A DNA stretch of 64,000 nt from a bacterium (GCA_017542305.1 JAFXXK010000014.1:35207-99206); one strand, 5' to 3'. Counted from the first letter of the stretch, positions 19,114 to 28,484 are shown. Translations and numbers: made by a program. The notes: generated from the sequence alone by a model not told the origin.

Positions 19114-20415
19114 TTATAACAATATCTGAGTACCCAACATTATTCTGTGGCTGTCGGGAGCACTTTGATTTTGACAGAAAACATAATTCAATATAAGCTT
19201 TAATGCCTGCCCTTTTATAAAATAATTTATACCTGCGGTATATTCTCTTCTCATATTATGTGAAACATTTCTATCCGGATTAAATTGGTCATAACGTGCA
19301 ATAACCTGAATTTTAGGAGTAATTTTGTACCCGACAATAGCATATAACCCCTCTGCCTTTTTGTTAACGACCTGACTGCCGTTATATCCGTCAGCTATTC
19401 CGTACTCAAAACGCGACCATAATTTTTTATATTTATAACCTACATATACACTTCCAACCGTATAGTGAGTATTATTTTTACCTGCATTTAAACCACCGCC
19501 TATAACAAGTTTTCCGTATTTTCCGTCAGTTTTACCCAAAGGTTTAAAATCTACCCAGCCTGTAAATTCAGGACCCGCAAACCACTTTTTAAAATATCTG
19601 TCCGAACTGTTAAATGCAAAACTGTAATCAACCAAATCAAAATTACCGACCGCTCTGACACCCAAAGCCCTTGTAGAACTGAAATTCCTTGCAATTTGGG
19701 AACGCATTATAAACGGCAAAGTATATGAACTTGATCCGCCTTCTTTACCAATCTGGTTTCTTGAATAACCGAAAATAATCTGATGATGAGGTATTGAGTT
19801 ATTGGTTATAAATGCATCGGCAACAAAATTCTGCATGTAATTTCTGCCGTGAACACCTTTAGGATTAACAATCACTTTAAACTCATTTTTTGATCCTCTG
19901 AATTTTCCCATTGCACCAATCTGAATGAAATTATTTGTATAATTTGTATCATAATCACCGCTATCCCAGGTTGAAGATAAATAACCGTTATATGCCCCGA
20001 AAAACTCGATTTTACTCACCGGACCTTTTTTCGGTCTGAATGTTAGCTCATCCTCAAACAGATATGACGGAATATCCGTTCTTATGATTCCTTTTTCGAG
20101 CATTTTTTTAAACAGAGGGCGCTCATCAACTGCATCTTGAACTTTTTCGATTTTGGGGGCAGCAACATCTGTTTCGTCATCTTCCGTTTGGTTTTCGGGC
20201 AGAGAAATTTCCCATTCTCTCAAATCCATATCTTCATCACCATCAACTTTTTTTGTAGGTTCAACCTTTACCTCAACCGGTTTTGGACGCATACTCTCAA
20301 GGTAAATCTGGTCACCACTATATGTCCCGTCCGAATATTCAGAACATTCTGCATTAACATTCGGGGTAACACTTAATAATGCTATTAAAAATATTTGGCA
20401 AAAAATCTTATTCAC
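19114..20415 (-). CDS. Outer-membrane porin (OprO/OprP-like)
   Basis: A 433-residue outer-membrane protein. Apparent GTG start with a signal peptide (IFCQIFLIALLSVTPNVNA). A charged, acidic N-terminal spacer (residues 20-120, many Glu, Asp and Lys) is followed by a barrel of alternating Tyr/Phe strands: KIEFFGAYNGYLSSTWDSGD, then GYSRNQIGKEGGSSSYTLPF, KIQVIARYDQFNPDRNVSHN, with the final strand LILNYVFCQNQ...MLGTQILL. This closely follows phosphate-selective porin O/P style barrels. A TATAAT box about 10 bp before the GTG suggests a leaderless transcript. It shares a short intergenic region with the divergent decarboxylase gene. Confidence 0.75.
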   Translation of the reverse strand: MNKIFCQIFLIALLSVTPNVNAECSEYSDGTYSGDQIYLESMRPKPVEVKVEPTKKVDGDEDMDLREWEISLPENQTEDDETDVAAPKIEKVQDAVDERPLFKKMLEKGIIRTDIPSYLFEDELTFRPKKGPVSKIEFFGAYNGYLSSTWDSGDYDTNYTNNFIQIGAMGKFRGSKNEFKVIVNPKGVHGRNYMQNFVADAFITNNSIPHHQIIFGYSRNQIGKEGGSSSYTLPFIMRSQIARNFSSTRALGVRAVGNFDLVDYSFAFNSSDRYFKKWFAGPEFTGWVDFKPLGKTDGKYGKLVIGGGLNAGKNNTHYTVGSVYVGYKYKKLWSRFEYGIADGYNGSQVVNKKAEGLYAIVGYKITPKIQVIARYDQFNPDRNVSHNMRREYTAGINYFIKGQALKLILNYVFCQNQSAPDSHRIMLGTQILL

Positions 20416-20440
20416 AAGTTTTAATTATAGCATAAATTAC

Positions 20441-20470
20441 TTGATTTTTATGATACATTTATAGTATATT
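20441..20470 (+). promoter_or_regulatory. Putative promoter for the decarboxylase gene
   Basis: TTGATT at 20441-20446, 18-bp spacer, TATATT at 20465-20470. Only 6 bp then separate it from the ATG at 20477, so translation would begin at or near the transcript start. The 61-bp gap also holds the divergent porin gene's own TATAAT. Confidence 0.45.
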
Positions 20471-20476
20471 TTCATT

Positions 20477-21901
20477 ATGACAAACGTAACAAAAAACAAC
20501 AAAGCCCTAAAAGTAAAAGCCCCAATAGTTGAAGCACTTAAGCTAGCCTATGAAAACCCGACATATCAGTTTCATATTCCGGGTCATACAAAAGGCAACG
20601 GCACTTTAACGGATTTCAAAAAATTAATCGGGGCAAAAGCGTTGTCCGTTGATACAACTGATGAATTTGATAATTTGGGAACCCTTCATCCTGCAACAGG
20701 ACCTATAAAAGAAGCACAGGAATTAGCAGCTAAAGCATTCGGCGCAAAGAAAACTTTCTTTCTGCTTAACGGTTCTACCGCAGGTAACCTTGCTATTGCA
20801 ATGGGATTAACCAAAAAAGGACAAAGGATTTTAACAAACAGAAATTGCCACCGCTCAATTTTAACAGGAATGATAATTTCCGGAGCCGAACCGTTATGGC
20901 TTGTTCCTAAAAGGTTTGACGATTGGGGTATCTGGGGTAACGTAACTCCCGAAAGTGTTGAAGAAGCTCTCTCCACGCACAATGACATTTCTATGGTATG
21001 GATAACAAACCCTACATACGAGGGGGTTGTATCCGACATAAAATCAATTTCAAAAATATGCAAAAAATACAATGTTCCACTGGTTGTAGATGAAGCGCAT
21101 GCCTGCTTGTGGAATTTTAACAAACATCTGCCTACTCCGGCATTACAGCTCGGTGCGGATGCTGTTGTCCATTCTCTGCATAAAACCGGCGGAAGCATGA
21201 GTCAGAGTTCCATGCTTCATATTGCGGAAAACTCTATGCTTGATGTTGCGGCTGTTGAAAAAGCTCTAAAACTATTGCATACAACAAGCCCGTCTTTGAT
21301 TTTGCTTGCAAGTCTTGATGCCGCAAGAGCAAATCTCGAAAGTCAAAAAGGTAAAAGACAGATTGAAAGAGCAATTCAAAATGCAAAATATCTCCGCCGT
21401 GAAATTGAACAAATGGAGCATATCCATGACCTTAAACCTGATTTTGGATATATGACGGACGTTACAAAAATATTTATAAGAGCAGACGGATTATCAGGAA
21501 AACGACTGGAATCAATTTTGGAAATCGAGTTTGGAATAGAAGTTGAAAGCGCATCTGATGCAGGCTTATTGCTTTTGTCTAATCTCGGAAATACAAGAAG
21601 TGATATGGAATATCTTGTAAAATGTCTGCAAAAAATCGATAAATCCCATTATTCGGATATTTATTATATGGAAAATAAAAAGCACATGCCAATGCTTACT
21701 CCTATAATAAAAATGAGTTTAAGAGAAGCTTTTTATTCCGAAAAAGAAACCATACCCAAAGATTTGGCTGTCGGCAGAATATCCGCAGAAGTAATTGCGG
21801 AATGTCCTCCGGGCATAGCGGTTTTATTACCCGGAGAACTGATTACCGAAGAACATTTACCATATTTAACGGATTATGATTTTATTGAAGTAATAAAATA
21901 A
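20477..21901 (+). CDS. Orn/Lys/Arg decarboxylase (PLP enzyme)
   Basis: A 474-residue fold-type I PLP decarboxylase of the short Orn/Lys/Arg class (SpeA/YaaO-like in Bacillus). The N-terminus has YQFHIPGHTKGNGT. Residues around 85-110 hold FFLLNGSTAGNLAIAMGLTK. VVDEAHACLWNF includes the PLP-ring-stacking and N1 Asp region, and VVHSLHKTGGSMSQSSML holds the PLP-binding Lys. The C-terminal domain ends with AECPPGIAVLLPGELITEEH. It decarboxylates a basic amino acid to a polyamine precursor. Arginine, lysine or ornithine cannot be decided by eye. The expected acidic wing domain of the biodegradative class is missing. No ribosome site; probably leaderless. Confidence 0.88.
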   Translation: MTNVTKNNKALKVKAPIVEALKLAYENPTYQFHIPGHTKGNGTLTDFKKLIGAKALSVDTTDEFDNLGTLHPATGPIKEAQELAAKAFGAKKTFFLLNGSTAGNLAIAMGLTKKGQRILTNRNCHRSILTGMIISGAEPLWLVPKRFDDWGIWGNVTPESVEEALSTHNDISMVWITNPTYEGVVSDIKSISKICKKYNVPLVVDEAHACLWNFNKHLPTPALQLGADAVVHSLHKTGGSMSQSSMLHIAENSMLDVAAVEKALKLLHTTSPSLILLASLDAARANLESQKGKRQIERAIQNAKYLRREIEQMEHIHDLKPDFGYMTDVTKIFIRADGLSGKRLESILEIEFGIEVESASDAGLLLLSNLGNTRSDMEYLVKCLQKIDKSHYSDIYYMENKKHMPMLTPIIKMSLREAFYSEKETIPKDLAVGRISAEVIAECPPGIAVLLPGELITEEHLPYLTDYDFIEVIK

Positions 21902-22229
21902 AATTCATTTTTGTTTATACTTTTGTTTATTAAATTATGTAACAAAATATTTTCTTAACCGATTTTATCCTTAAGTTTTTAAAATTTCATCCGTAATCAT
22001 TAACGGTGAAATATTTAACAGAGGAGTAACGAAAATGTAAACAAATGTAAATGGATATTTTAAAAATAGATAGAAGATATCTGATTTAGGGCATAATATA
22101 TGTATAAGATTTATACTACCGAATCAGATAAAAATGGTTTAACAAAACTTAATATTAATCAACAAATGAGCAATTTTATCCATGTTCGGATGTTATTAAT
22201 ATTATGAGCAAAAAGTGAGGGATTTTACT
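21902..22229 (+). promoter_or_regulatory. 328-bp leader region before the exoprotein gene
   Basis: No gene longer than a few codons. Two things stand out. A strong AGAGGAG ribosome site at 22020-22026 is followed by ATGTAA (22035-22040), a start codon directly followed by stop. A 9-bp perfect inverted repeat (TATCTGATT at 22078-22086, AATCAGATA at 22122-22130) encloses 35 nt, which could fold in the transcript. No classic promoter is certain. Confidence 0.4.
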
Positions 22230-25200
22230 ATGACCAAAAAAATTAGTACCAAAAAGTTGTCAGCAATGCTTGTTGCACTGCTATTTGTGGCGACATCGTC
22301 CGTTGCTATGGCAACAAACATATCCGGAGTATCCGGATCGGGCGGAGTATTTAACATTGACCCGACGAATAAAGTCGATGGAATGGGCTTTAGAAGCTAT
22401 GAAAATTTCCAATTATCAAAAGGTGATACCGCTAATTTAAAATTTAACGGAATAAGCAAATTCGTCAATATGGTTGATAACCAAATCAACATCAACGGTT
22501 TAGTTCAGACAGTTGACGGTTCTGGGGCATTTACAAACGGACATGCCGTATTTATGTCACCAAACGGTATGGTTGTCGGAGCTGACGGCGTAATGAACGT
22601 TGGTGCCTTATCAGTATATACACCGACCGCACCGGGTATGAAAATGTTGAAAGATGGAGTTAATGCCGGTAACTTAGTGGTTACTGACGGCAAATATAAA
22701 GGTGTAAATCTGATGGAAGCTATGGGCTGGCACGGTAATGCACCTATCACCATTGAAGGTAAAGTATTTTCTGCAGGCGATGTAACAATGGTTGCTAACC
22801 AGTTTAACATTGCCCAAAACGGCGGAGTAGCTGCAGGTGCAGTCATGCCTGCCGACCAATTATTCAGCTCACTTGTTAAAACCAATAATACTGCTAATGT
22901 TGATATCAGATCATACAACAGAAACGGAAACGGCGGAGTTAACATTAATGGTAACTTAGTCAATATGGGCAACGGCAATATCGAAGTTATAAACCGTGGC
23001 ACATCAGGCTTAAATGTTAACGGTGGTAACGTTTTAACATCTAACGGTCAGTTACATCTTGTAAACTACAAAGGTACGTTAAATGTTGACGGTAATGTAA
23101 CAGCTGCCGGTGATAATATTTATTTAACCAATGCTTCTACTGCCGATAAATTATTAGTTACAGGCGATGCAAAAGTTGTTGGTCAAAATGGTATAAAAGT
23201 TCATAACAGATCGTCTAAAGGTATCGAAATAACCGGCGAAATGACAAATCTTGGTAAAGATCCCAATAATAAAGGTTTCGCTATTACAAATGAAGCCGGC
23301 GTTATGAATATTAGCGGTAAAGTTAAAAACTCAAATGCTAATATGAATATTACAAGCAGAGGCTCAAAATTAATAATAGGCGATACACTTGAAAATTCAG
23401 GCGGTAAACTTACCATCTCCGGCAAAGGTGCCGACGGTATGGAAATTAACGGTACGATTAAAAATGCCGGCAACACCGCTATTACAAACTATAATGGAGC
23501 AATGACCGTAAATGGCACTGTTCAGAATACTTCCGGTAAAATGAACCTGACAAATAAAGGTGCAGGCGGATTAAAATTAGCTTCAGGCTCAAAAATCATC
23601 GGAGCAGGTAATCAAGTTCTAATCCAGAATACCGGTGCCGGCGGCTTTAAGGCTGAAGGTACTATTGAAAGTTCTGCCAACACATTCTTACAGAATACAA
23701 ACGGCGATATGAATATTGATAACAAAGTTGCTGTAAACGGTAAAGTACTTTATATCGGTAACTTGAAAAACGGTAACGGTGAATTAGCAATTAATGGTGA
23801 TATTACAAACACCGATGGTGAAATTCAAATTTACAATACCGGAACTAAAGGACTTAATGTAAACGGTAACGTTCACAGTACCGGAGCTAATACATACATT
23901 CATAACAGAACAGGCAATTTAAAGGTTGCTGACGGAGCAAAAGTTGAAACTACAGACGGTTCATTGTATTTAACCAATGCCGGTAATGCTCTGAATATTT
24001 CAGAAGATGCTGACCTTGTAACAGAAGGTAATAAGACAAAACTTCAAATACTTAATAAAGGTAACGGCGGTCTGAATATGGATGGTACAGTAACTCATTC
24101 TACAGGTCAGACAATAATTACAAACCGTGCCGGAGATTTAAACATTAACGGTTTGGTTAATAATTCAGGCGGACGCGTTTACGTTAATAACAGCGGCAAC
24201 GGAGCTCTGAAAATTTCCGAAAGCGGCGAAATCAGCAATAACGGAATGGGCAGAACATACATCACCAATAAAGGTGCAGGCGGTATGGATATCGACGGTA
24301 CTGTTGCAGGCGGCGGTCATATTATTGCTACCAACAGAGCAGGCGGTATGGATATTTCCTCTAAGGTTACTTCAACTAAATCAAACGTTGTTTTAACCAA
24401 TACCGGTGATAAAAATATGGTTATCGACGGAACTGTCAGAGGTAAAAAAGTTACCGCATATGCAAAAGGCAACGATATCGTTTTGGGTAACAAAGAAACT
24501 AAACAAATCGCTATTAACGGTTCAAAGAAAGTTTCAATCGTTACAGAAAACGGCAGCATCAAGAATGCAGGTGTTGATACTCATATCGTAAAAGCCGGTC
24601 ACCTCTATATGGAAGCTAAAAATGGCTCTATCGGTGAAGATGTTAACACTTCCGGCGTTGGCAAAAACTCAAGAGATTTAACAAAATCAATCAATGTATA
24701 TGCTAACGGCAGAGTTAAAGCATTCACTACAGATGCTAATAATAAGAGTGTAATCAATATCGCATCTAAAGGACATGACTTAAGAGTTGACAGAATCAAA
24801 GCTGACGGTAAAGTTATCTTGTTAACGGATAAAGCAACTGACAGCAAAGGTAAAGTCAAAACAGGTTCTATCCTGAATGACGCAACAGAATTAGATGAAT
24901 ACGCTAACGTTAAAGGTACATCAGTACATATGATTTCAAGCGGCTCTATCGGTACATCTAAGAAACCGCTTCACTTCAGACAAACTGATGCAAGCCAGAA
25001 ATCGAATGTTGTTGCAGAAAAGAGCATTTATTTGCATCAACGTGGCGAAGATAGCGGTGAAGACATTAACTTCGGTGTAATTAAATCAAGAACAGGCTCA
25101 ATTGAAGCTGACATAATTAGAGACGGTGTCGTTGAAAATGCGATAGCCGCAAAGGACATCAAAATCGAATCACGTCATGACAAATCTAATCTGAAGATTA

Positions 25201-25247
25201 AGAACAAAACAAATAAAACAAATGTAATCAAAGACTACTTTGATTAA
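22230..25247 (+). CDS. Filamentous-haemagglutinin-like exoprotein (TPS secretion domain)
   Basis: A 1005-residue secreted protein. I chose the ATG at 22230 with a GTGAGG ribosome site; it opens the signal peptide (MTKKISTKKLSAMLVALLFV, then ATSSVAMA). Residues 30-150 form the TPS/FHA N-terminal domain: NISGVSGSGGVFNIDPTNKV, then FVNMVDNQININGLVQTVDG, FMSPNGMVVGADG, LSVYTP. The body is an imperfect repeat of about 20-25 residues, rich in Asn, Gly and Thr (for example ITNKGAGGMDIDGTV), consistent with a right-handed beta-helix. Its TpsB transporter is not in the window. The C-terminus is Lys-rich. Probably a surface adhesin. Confidence 0.82.
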   Translation: MTKKISTKKLSAMLVALLFVATSSVAMATNISGVSGSGGVFNIDPTNKVDGMGFRSYENFQLSKGDTANLKFNGISKFVNMVDNQININGLVQTVDGSGAFTNGHAVFMSPNGMVVGADGVMNVGALSVYTPTAPGMKMLKDGVNAGNLVVTDGKYKGVNLMEAMGWHGNAPITIEGKVFSAGDVTMVANQFNIAQNGGVAAGAVMPADQLFSSLVKTNNTANVDIRSYNRNGNGGVNINGNLVNMGNGNIEVINRGTSGLNVNGGNVLTSNGQLHLVNYKGTLNVDGNVTAAGDNIYLTNASTADKLLVTGDAKVVGQNGIKVHNRSSKGIEITGEMTNLGKDPNNKGFAITNEAGVMNISGKVKNSNANMNITSRGSKLIIGDTLENSGGKLTISGKGADGMEINGTIKNAGNTAITNYNGAMTVNGTVQNTSGKMNLTNKGAGGLKLASGSKIIGAGNQVLIQNTGAGGFKAEGTIESSANTFLQNTNGDMNIDNKVAVNGKVLYIGNLKNGNGELAINGDITNTDGEIQIYNTGTKGLNVNGNVHSTGANTYIHNRTGNLKVADGAKVETTDGSLYLTNAGNALNISEDADLVTEGNKTKLQILNKGNGGLNMDGTVTHSTGQTIITNRAGDLNINGLVNNSGGRVYVNNSGNGALKISESGEISNNGMGRTYITNKGAGGMDIDGTVAGGGHIIATNRAGGMDISSKVTSTKSNVVLTNTGDKNMVIDGTVRGKKVTAYAKGNDIVLGNKETKQIAINGSKKVSIVTENGSIKNAGVDTHIVKAGHLYMEAKNGSIGEDVNTSGVGKNSRDLTKSINVYANGRVKAFTTDANNKSVINIASKGHDLRVDRIKADGKVILLTDKATDSKGKVKTGSILNDATELDEYANVKGTSVHMISSGSIGTSKKPLHFRQTDASQKSNVVAEKSIYLHQRGEDSGEDINFGVIKSRTGSIEADIIRDGVVENAIAAKDIKIESRHDKSNLKIKNKTNKTNVIKDYFD

Positions 25248-25285
25248 TATAAACAAAATATATTTGAGTCATAGCAAATAGACAG

Positions 25286-25315
25286 TGGCGGAACGAAAGT
25301 TCCGCCATTTGTTTG
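25286..25315 (+). terminator. Rho-independent terminator after the exoprotein gene
   Basis: TGGCGGAAC-GAAA-GTTCCGCCA, a perfect 9-bp stem with a GNRA-type loop, followed by TTTGTTTG. It lies about 40 bp past the stop codon. Confidence 0.8.
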
Positions 25316-25330
25316 CATAAGAAATACGTT

Positions 25331-25360
25331 AAAAGGTATTTAATATATTAAATACCTTTT
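25331..25360. terminator. Second palindrome, probable terminator
   Basis: A perfect 30-bp palindrome, AAAAGGTATTTAAT/ATTAAATACCTTTT around AT, followed by TT. It lies 16 bp past the first terminator and could act in both directions. Confidence 0.55.
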
Positions 25361-25532
25361 TTACTTATCCAACCTTTTATTTTTTTTAGCGGAATATTTT
25401 TCTAATCTCGGTTTGCATGTTAAGAATTGTTACAAAACAACCGCTATATTTTAAAGTTTTAGTCTGAAAAAGCCGTAATACATGGTGAACATATAGGAAA
25501 CGCTACTAAGAATCGAAAGGAAAGGTCGAACA

Positions 25533-27227
25533 ATGGGTTTAGCGGCATCACAAGCCAGATTATTAACCATAACATCAAGGAAATCAGATTGTGAATACCA
25601 ATCAATGGCATTATCACATCAAAAGATTGCCCTTGCTCGTGATATGAACATTGTTTCTGCCGAGTATCAGGATTCTTTGAGTAAAACAAAATTAGTATAT
25701 GATTTTTACGGAAACGGCGATACAAGTACAGATTTAACATACGGATTATTAATGAGTCCGTCTGAACTGAACAATTACATGCCATGTCCTGTAACTGATC
25801 CATCAGGAAGAATTGTATTGGATCCGGCTTTGGCAGCTGCAGCAAAAGCTGCCGGCATACCACAGGAAGGTTTAGGCTGCACTCCGTCATCAGATATCAG
25901 AGACAGATTTATTGACGGTTTAATGGATAATGGTGTTATCACAAAATCTGTCGGTAATAACGTTAAAAACGTTCAATATAACCCGACAATGGGTCTTGGT
26001 ACAATTGACTTTATTACAACCTCAACCGAAACTATCGGATTCCAGGACTTCATTAATGAGTATTTGGCAAATGAAAAATATGATTTCTCCGCATTAACTA
26101 CAAATTCCGGAGGTTCACATTATAAATTAGTTAAATGGGGTTCCGGAACAAATGTGGAATGGGAATATGATGCAGAGGATGGCAGTGCAAATACAGCAAA
26201 CCCGACAATTTCAATAGCAGATTTAATAAACGGTAACTACGCATTGTACGGTTTATCATGGGATAAAGGTGACATCAAAAATAACCCTGACTTAGGCGGT
26301 AATAGTATGAGTTGTATCGTAGATAAAGTTGGTTCTTGTTCATTCTGGGACGGCTTATTCGATACATTGGAATCCGTAATTGACCATAATGACAACCGCA
26401 CAGTTGCAGCGTTAGAATATGCAAAACAAGAAACTTTGAAAAAAGTTGTAAGTTTAGGTACAGCTGATACTTTTGATGTTTCTAATGCAGCATACAGAGT
26501 AGGTTTAAGCGCTTCAGGCTGGTGGATTTTCTCCGGTGGTAATTCAATGGATACCGTTGAAGATGAGGCTAAGGCTTATTCAAGAGATTATGTCGGATAT
26601 GTATATGTTGATAACTATAGTTCTAAAGATGAGTATAATGACGGTTACAATATAAACTTGTCAAATATGACAAAAGCTTTTTATACATATTTTGCTCAAT
26701 ATATGCAGGGTTTGGTAAATTCTGATTTATGTGTAACAAGAGATAAAGCTACATCAAACTTTGTAACAGACTTTCCGAACAACACAGACTTCTCATTTGA
26801 TATTGTAACAGAAGTTGATACAACCGGTAATAATATGTTAATTGCAGGTTTCTATGATGCATTATTCAACCAGATTGCAACAAAAGGCTGGGTTGAAAAC
26901 GAAAAAGTTAACAACAAAGAATATATGCAAACAATGATGAAAAATGGAACAATGTATATTTCATCAGTAGCTGACGATGATTACTACTATATGGCAAATT
27001 ACGCAACAAACCAATATATCAAAGAAATCACCGATGAAGAAGGTATCGCTATTGCAGAAGCCAAGTATCAAAGAGAAAAATCTAAAATTAACAGCAAAGA
27101 AAATATACTTGATATGAAGATGAAAAATCTTGATACTGAGATAACATCACTTACTACAGAATACGAAACCGTAAAGAGTGTCATATCAAATAACGTTAAA
27201 ACAGGCTTCTCAAGATATAAAGCATAA
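25533..27227 (+). CDS. Large protein with secretion-substrate-like ends (tentative)
   Basis: A 564-residue protein with an AAAGG ribosome site. The first 50 residues form a helical segment (MGLAASQARLLTITSRKSDC, EYQSMALSHQKIALARDM) without a signal peptide. The last 70 form a long coiled coil (EAKYQREKSKINSKENILDM and KNLDTEITSLTTEYETVKSV). The middle is Asn, Asp, Gly and Tyr rich. Paired terminal helices around a variable centre are a feature of flagellar axial proteins and type III translocators, so this may be an exported filament-like protein. That is inference only; no axial-protein signature is certain. A type III ATPase gene lies 14 kb away. Confidence 0.35.
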   Translation: MGLAASQARLLTITSRKSDCEYQSMALSHQKIALARDMNIVSAEYQDSLSKTKLVYDFYGNGDTSTDLTYGLLMSPSELNNYMPCPVTDPSGRIVLDPALAAAAKAAGIPQEGLGCTPSSDIRDRFIDGLMDNGVITKSVGNNVKNVQYNPTMGLGTIDFITTSTETIGFQDFINEYLANEKYDFSALTTNSGGSHYKLVKWGSGTNVEWEYDAEDGSANTANPTISIADLINGNYALYGLSWDKGDIKNNPDLGGNSMSCIVDKVGSCSFWDGLFDTLESVIDHNDNRTVAALEYAKQETLKKVVSLGTADTFDVSNAAYRVGLSASGWWIFSGGNSMDTVEDEAKAYSRDYVGYVYVDNYSSKDEYNDGYNINLSNMTKAFYTYFAQYMQGLVNSDLCVTRDKATSNFVTDFPNNTDFSFDIVTEVDTTGNNMLIAGFYDALFNQIATKGWVENEKVNNKEYMQTMMKNGTMYISSVADDDYYYMANYATNQYIKEITDEEGIAIAEAKYQREKSKINSKENILDMKMKNLDTEITSLTTEYETVKSVISNNVKTGFSRYKA

Positions 27228-27317
27228 GAAATAATTGTGCCTTAGTTTAAAATTACTTGATAAACTTGCATTATATCCGGCTTTATTTTACAATAGTAAA
27301 ATAATAAGGAGAAGCTT

Positions 27318-27566
27318 ATGGCACAACAATTTAACCCGCAAAATATCAAGAAAAAAACTTCAATATTGGTGTTTTTAAAAGGTTCAACAGCACCATTGGT
27401 ATTGTATGTGGAAAACCCGCAGGAATTATATACCGAACTTAATCAATTAATGAAATCTGCATCAGCAGTATTAGTTGAAAAAGAAACTCAAGGCCCGATA
27501 AAAAAAGTTTGCTTTGTTTCAAATCAGATTGCAGCTGTTGCAATGCAGGAAGAGCAATACGTTTAA
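27318..27566 (+). CDS. Small conserved-looking hypothetical protein
   Basis: An 82-residue soluble protein with a perfect AAGGAG ribosome site. It starts AQQFNPQNIKKKTSILVFLK and has a beta-alpha pattern (PLVLYVENPQELYTELNQL), then KKVCFVSNQIAAVAMQEEQY. It lies 20 bp before yceD on the same strand, so it is probably co-transcribed with the yceD-rpmF-plsX-fabH genes. A TTGCAT-16-TACAAT promoter lies just upstream (27267-27294). Family not recognised. Confidence 0.65.
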   Translation: MAQQFNPQNIKKKTSILVFLKGSTAPLVLYVENPQELYTELNQLMKSASAVLVEKETQGPIKKVCFVSNQIAAVAMQEEQYV

Positions 27567-27586
27567 ACTGCAAAGGATAACATATA

Positions 27587-28081
27587 ATGCAGCATATTGT
27601 CACAATTGATGAAATAGAAAATTCCGATAACAAGACCGTATTTTATGAATTTAAAGATAATATTGACGGCATCAAATCAGTAACTCCGATTGTCGCTGAT
27701 TTGGAAATAAAATCGCTCGGAGAATTTATTGAAATAAAAGGAAATGTTAAGGGAATTTTAAAGTTAGAATGCGATGTTTGTTTGAAAAATTTTGATTACA
27801 ACATGGATTTTGACATTGACGAAATGTTTGCGAAATATGCGCTGCAAGATGAATACGGGAAAGAAACCGAGTTAAAAGACGGACAATTTATTACCGATTT
27901 AAACGGAGCAGGTGAAATTGATATTTATGACTTATTGTATCAATCTGTAATATTAAATTTACCAAATAAGAAAGTTTGTGGTATAAATTGTATAGGGGAA
28001 AATTTTTCTGAAGAAGAAAAAATATCTGACCCGAGAATGGATGTATTTAAAAACATTCAAATACAACCGAAAAGTAAATAG
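27587..28081 (+). CDS. yceD: YceD/DUF177 family protein
   Basis: A 164-residue protein of the DUF177 family, which is normally encoded just before rpmF, as here. The core reads KSLGEFIEIKGNVKGILKLE, then CDVCLKNFDYNMDFDIDEMF (the CxxC of the family), and later NLPNKKVCGINCIGENF with a second Cys pair. In plants and bacteria DUF177 proteins affect 23S rRNA accumulation. It starts with ATG and an AAAGGA site 11 bp upstream, and is followed after 27 bp by rpmF. Confidence 0.88.
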   Translation: MQHIVTIDEIENSDNKTVFYEFKDNIDGIKSVTPIVADLEIKSLGEFIEIKGNVKGILKLECDVCLKNFDYNMDFDIDEMFAKYALQDEYGKETELKDGQFITDLNGAGEIDIYDLLYQSVILNLPNKKVCGINCIGENFSEEEKISDPRMDVFKNIQIQPKSK

Positions 28082-28108
28082 TAGTAGAAATAAAAAGGAA
28101 AAAGGAAA

Positions 28109-28483
28109 ATGGCAGTACCAAAGAAAAGAACAGGTCATTCCGCACAAGGACACAGAAGAAGCAATTGGAAGGCTACAAAGCCTGAAACAACAAAATGCCC
28201 TAATTGCGGAGCAACAGTATTAGCACATACAGTATGTACTGAATGTGGAACTTACAAAGGCAAACCGGTCAGCTTAAAAGACCGTGAAGCTCAGGTTTTA
28301 GTAAAAGAAGAAAAGAAAACAACCAAAAAGGCTGCAAAAACAGCAGAAAAAGAAGTTCAAGCTGAAGCTAAAACAGAAGCTAAAACAGAAAAGAAAACAG
28401 CTAAAAAGTCTACAAAGACTGAGGCTAAAACTAAAGCTAAAACAGAAGCTAAAGCTGAAAAAGAAGAAAAGACTGAAGAATAA
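28109..28483 (+). CDS. rpmF: 50S ribosomal protein L32 with long C-terminal tail
   Basis: A 124-residue L32. Residues 1-60 are standard: MAVPKKRTGHSAQGHRRSNW, then CPNCGATVLAHTVCTECGTY, a four-Cys zinc ribbon. Bacterial L32 usually ends near residue 60. Here a further 60 or so residues of Lys, Ala, Glu and Thr follow in an imperfect repeat (KTEAKTEAKTEKKTAKKSTK), ending EEKTEE. The tail could be disordered and reach outside the ribosome, or bind RNA. It has an AAAGGAA ribosome site and sits between yceD and plsX, as in most bacteria. Confidence 0.95.
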   Translation: MAVPKKRTGHSAQGHRRSNWKATKPETTKCPNCGATVLAHTVCTECGTYKGKPVSLKDREAQVLVKEEKKTTKKAAKTAEKEVQAEAKTEAKTEKKTAKKSTKTEAKTKAKTEAKAEKEEKTEE

Positions 28484-28484
28484 A

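Noticed and set aside
25459..25890. Minus-strand frame of 143 codons
   Set aside because: It is a shadow of the 25533 gene, with low-quality composition and no ribosome site.
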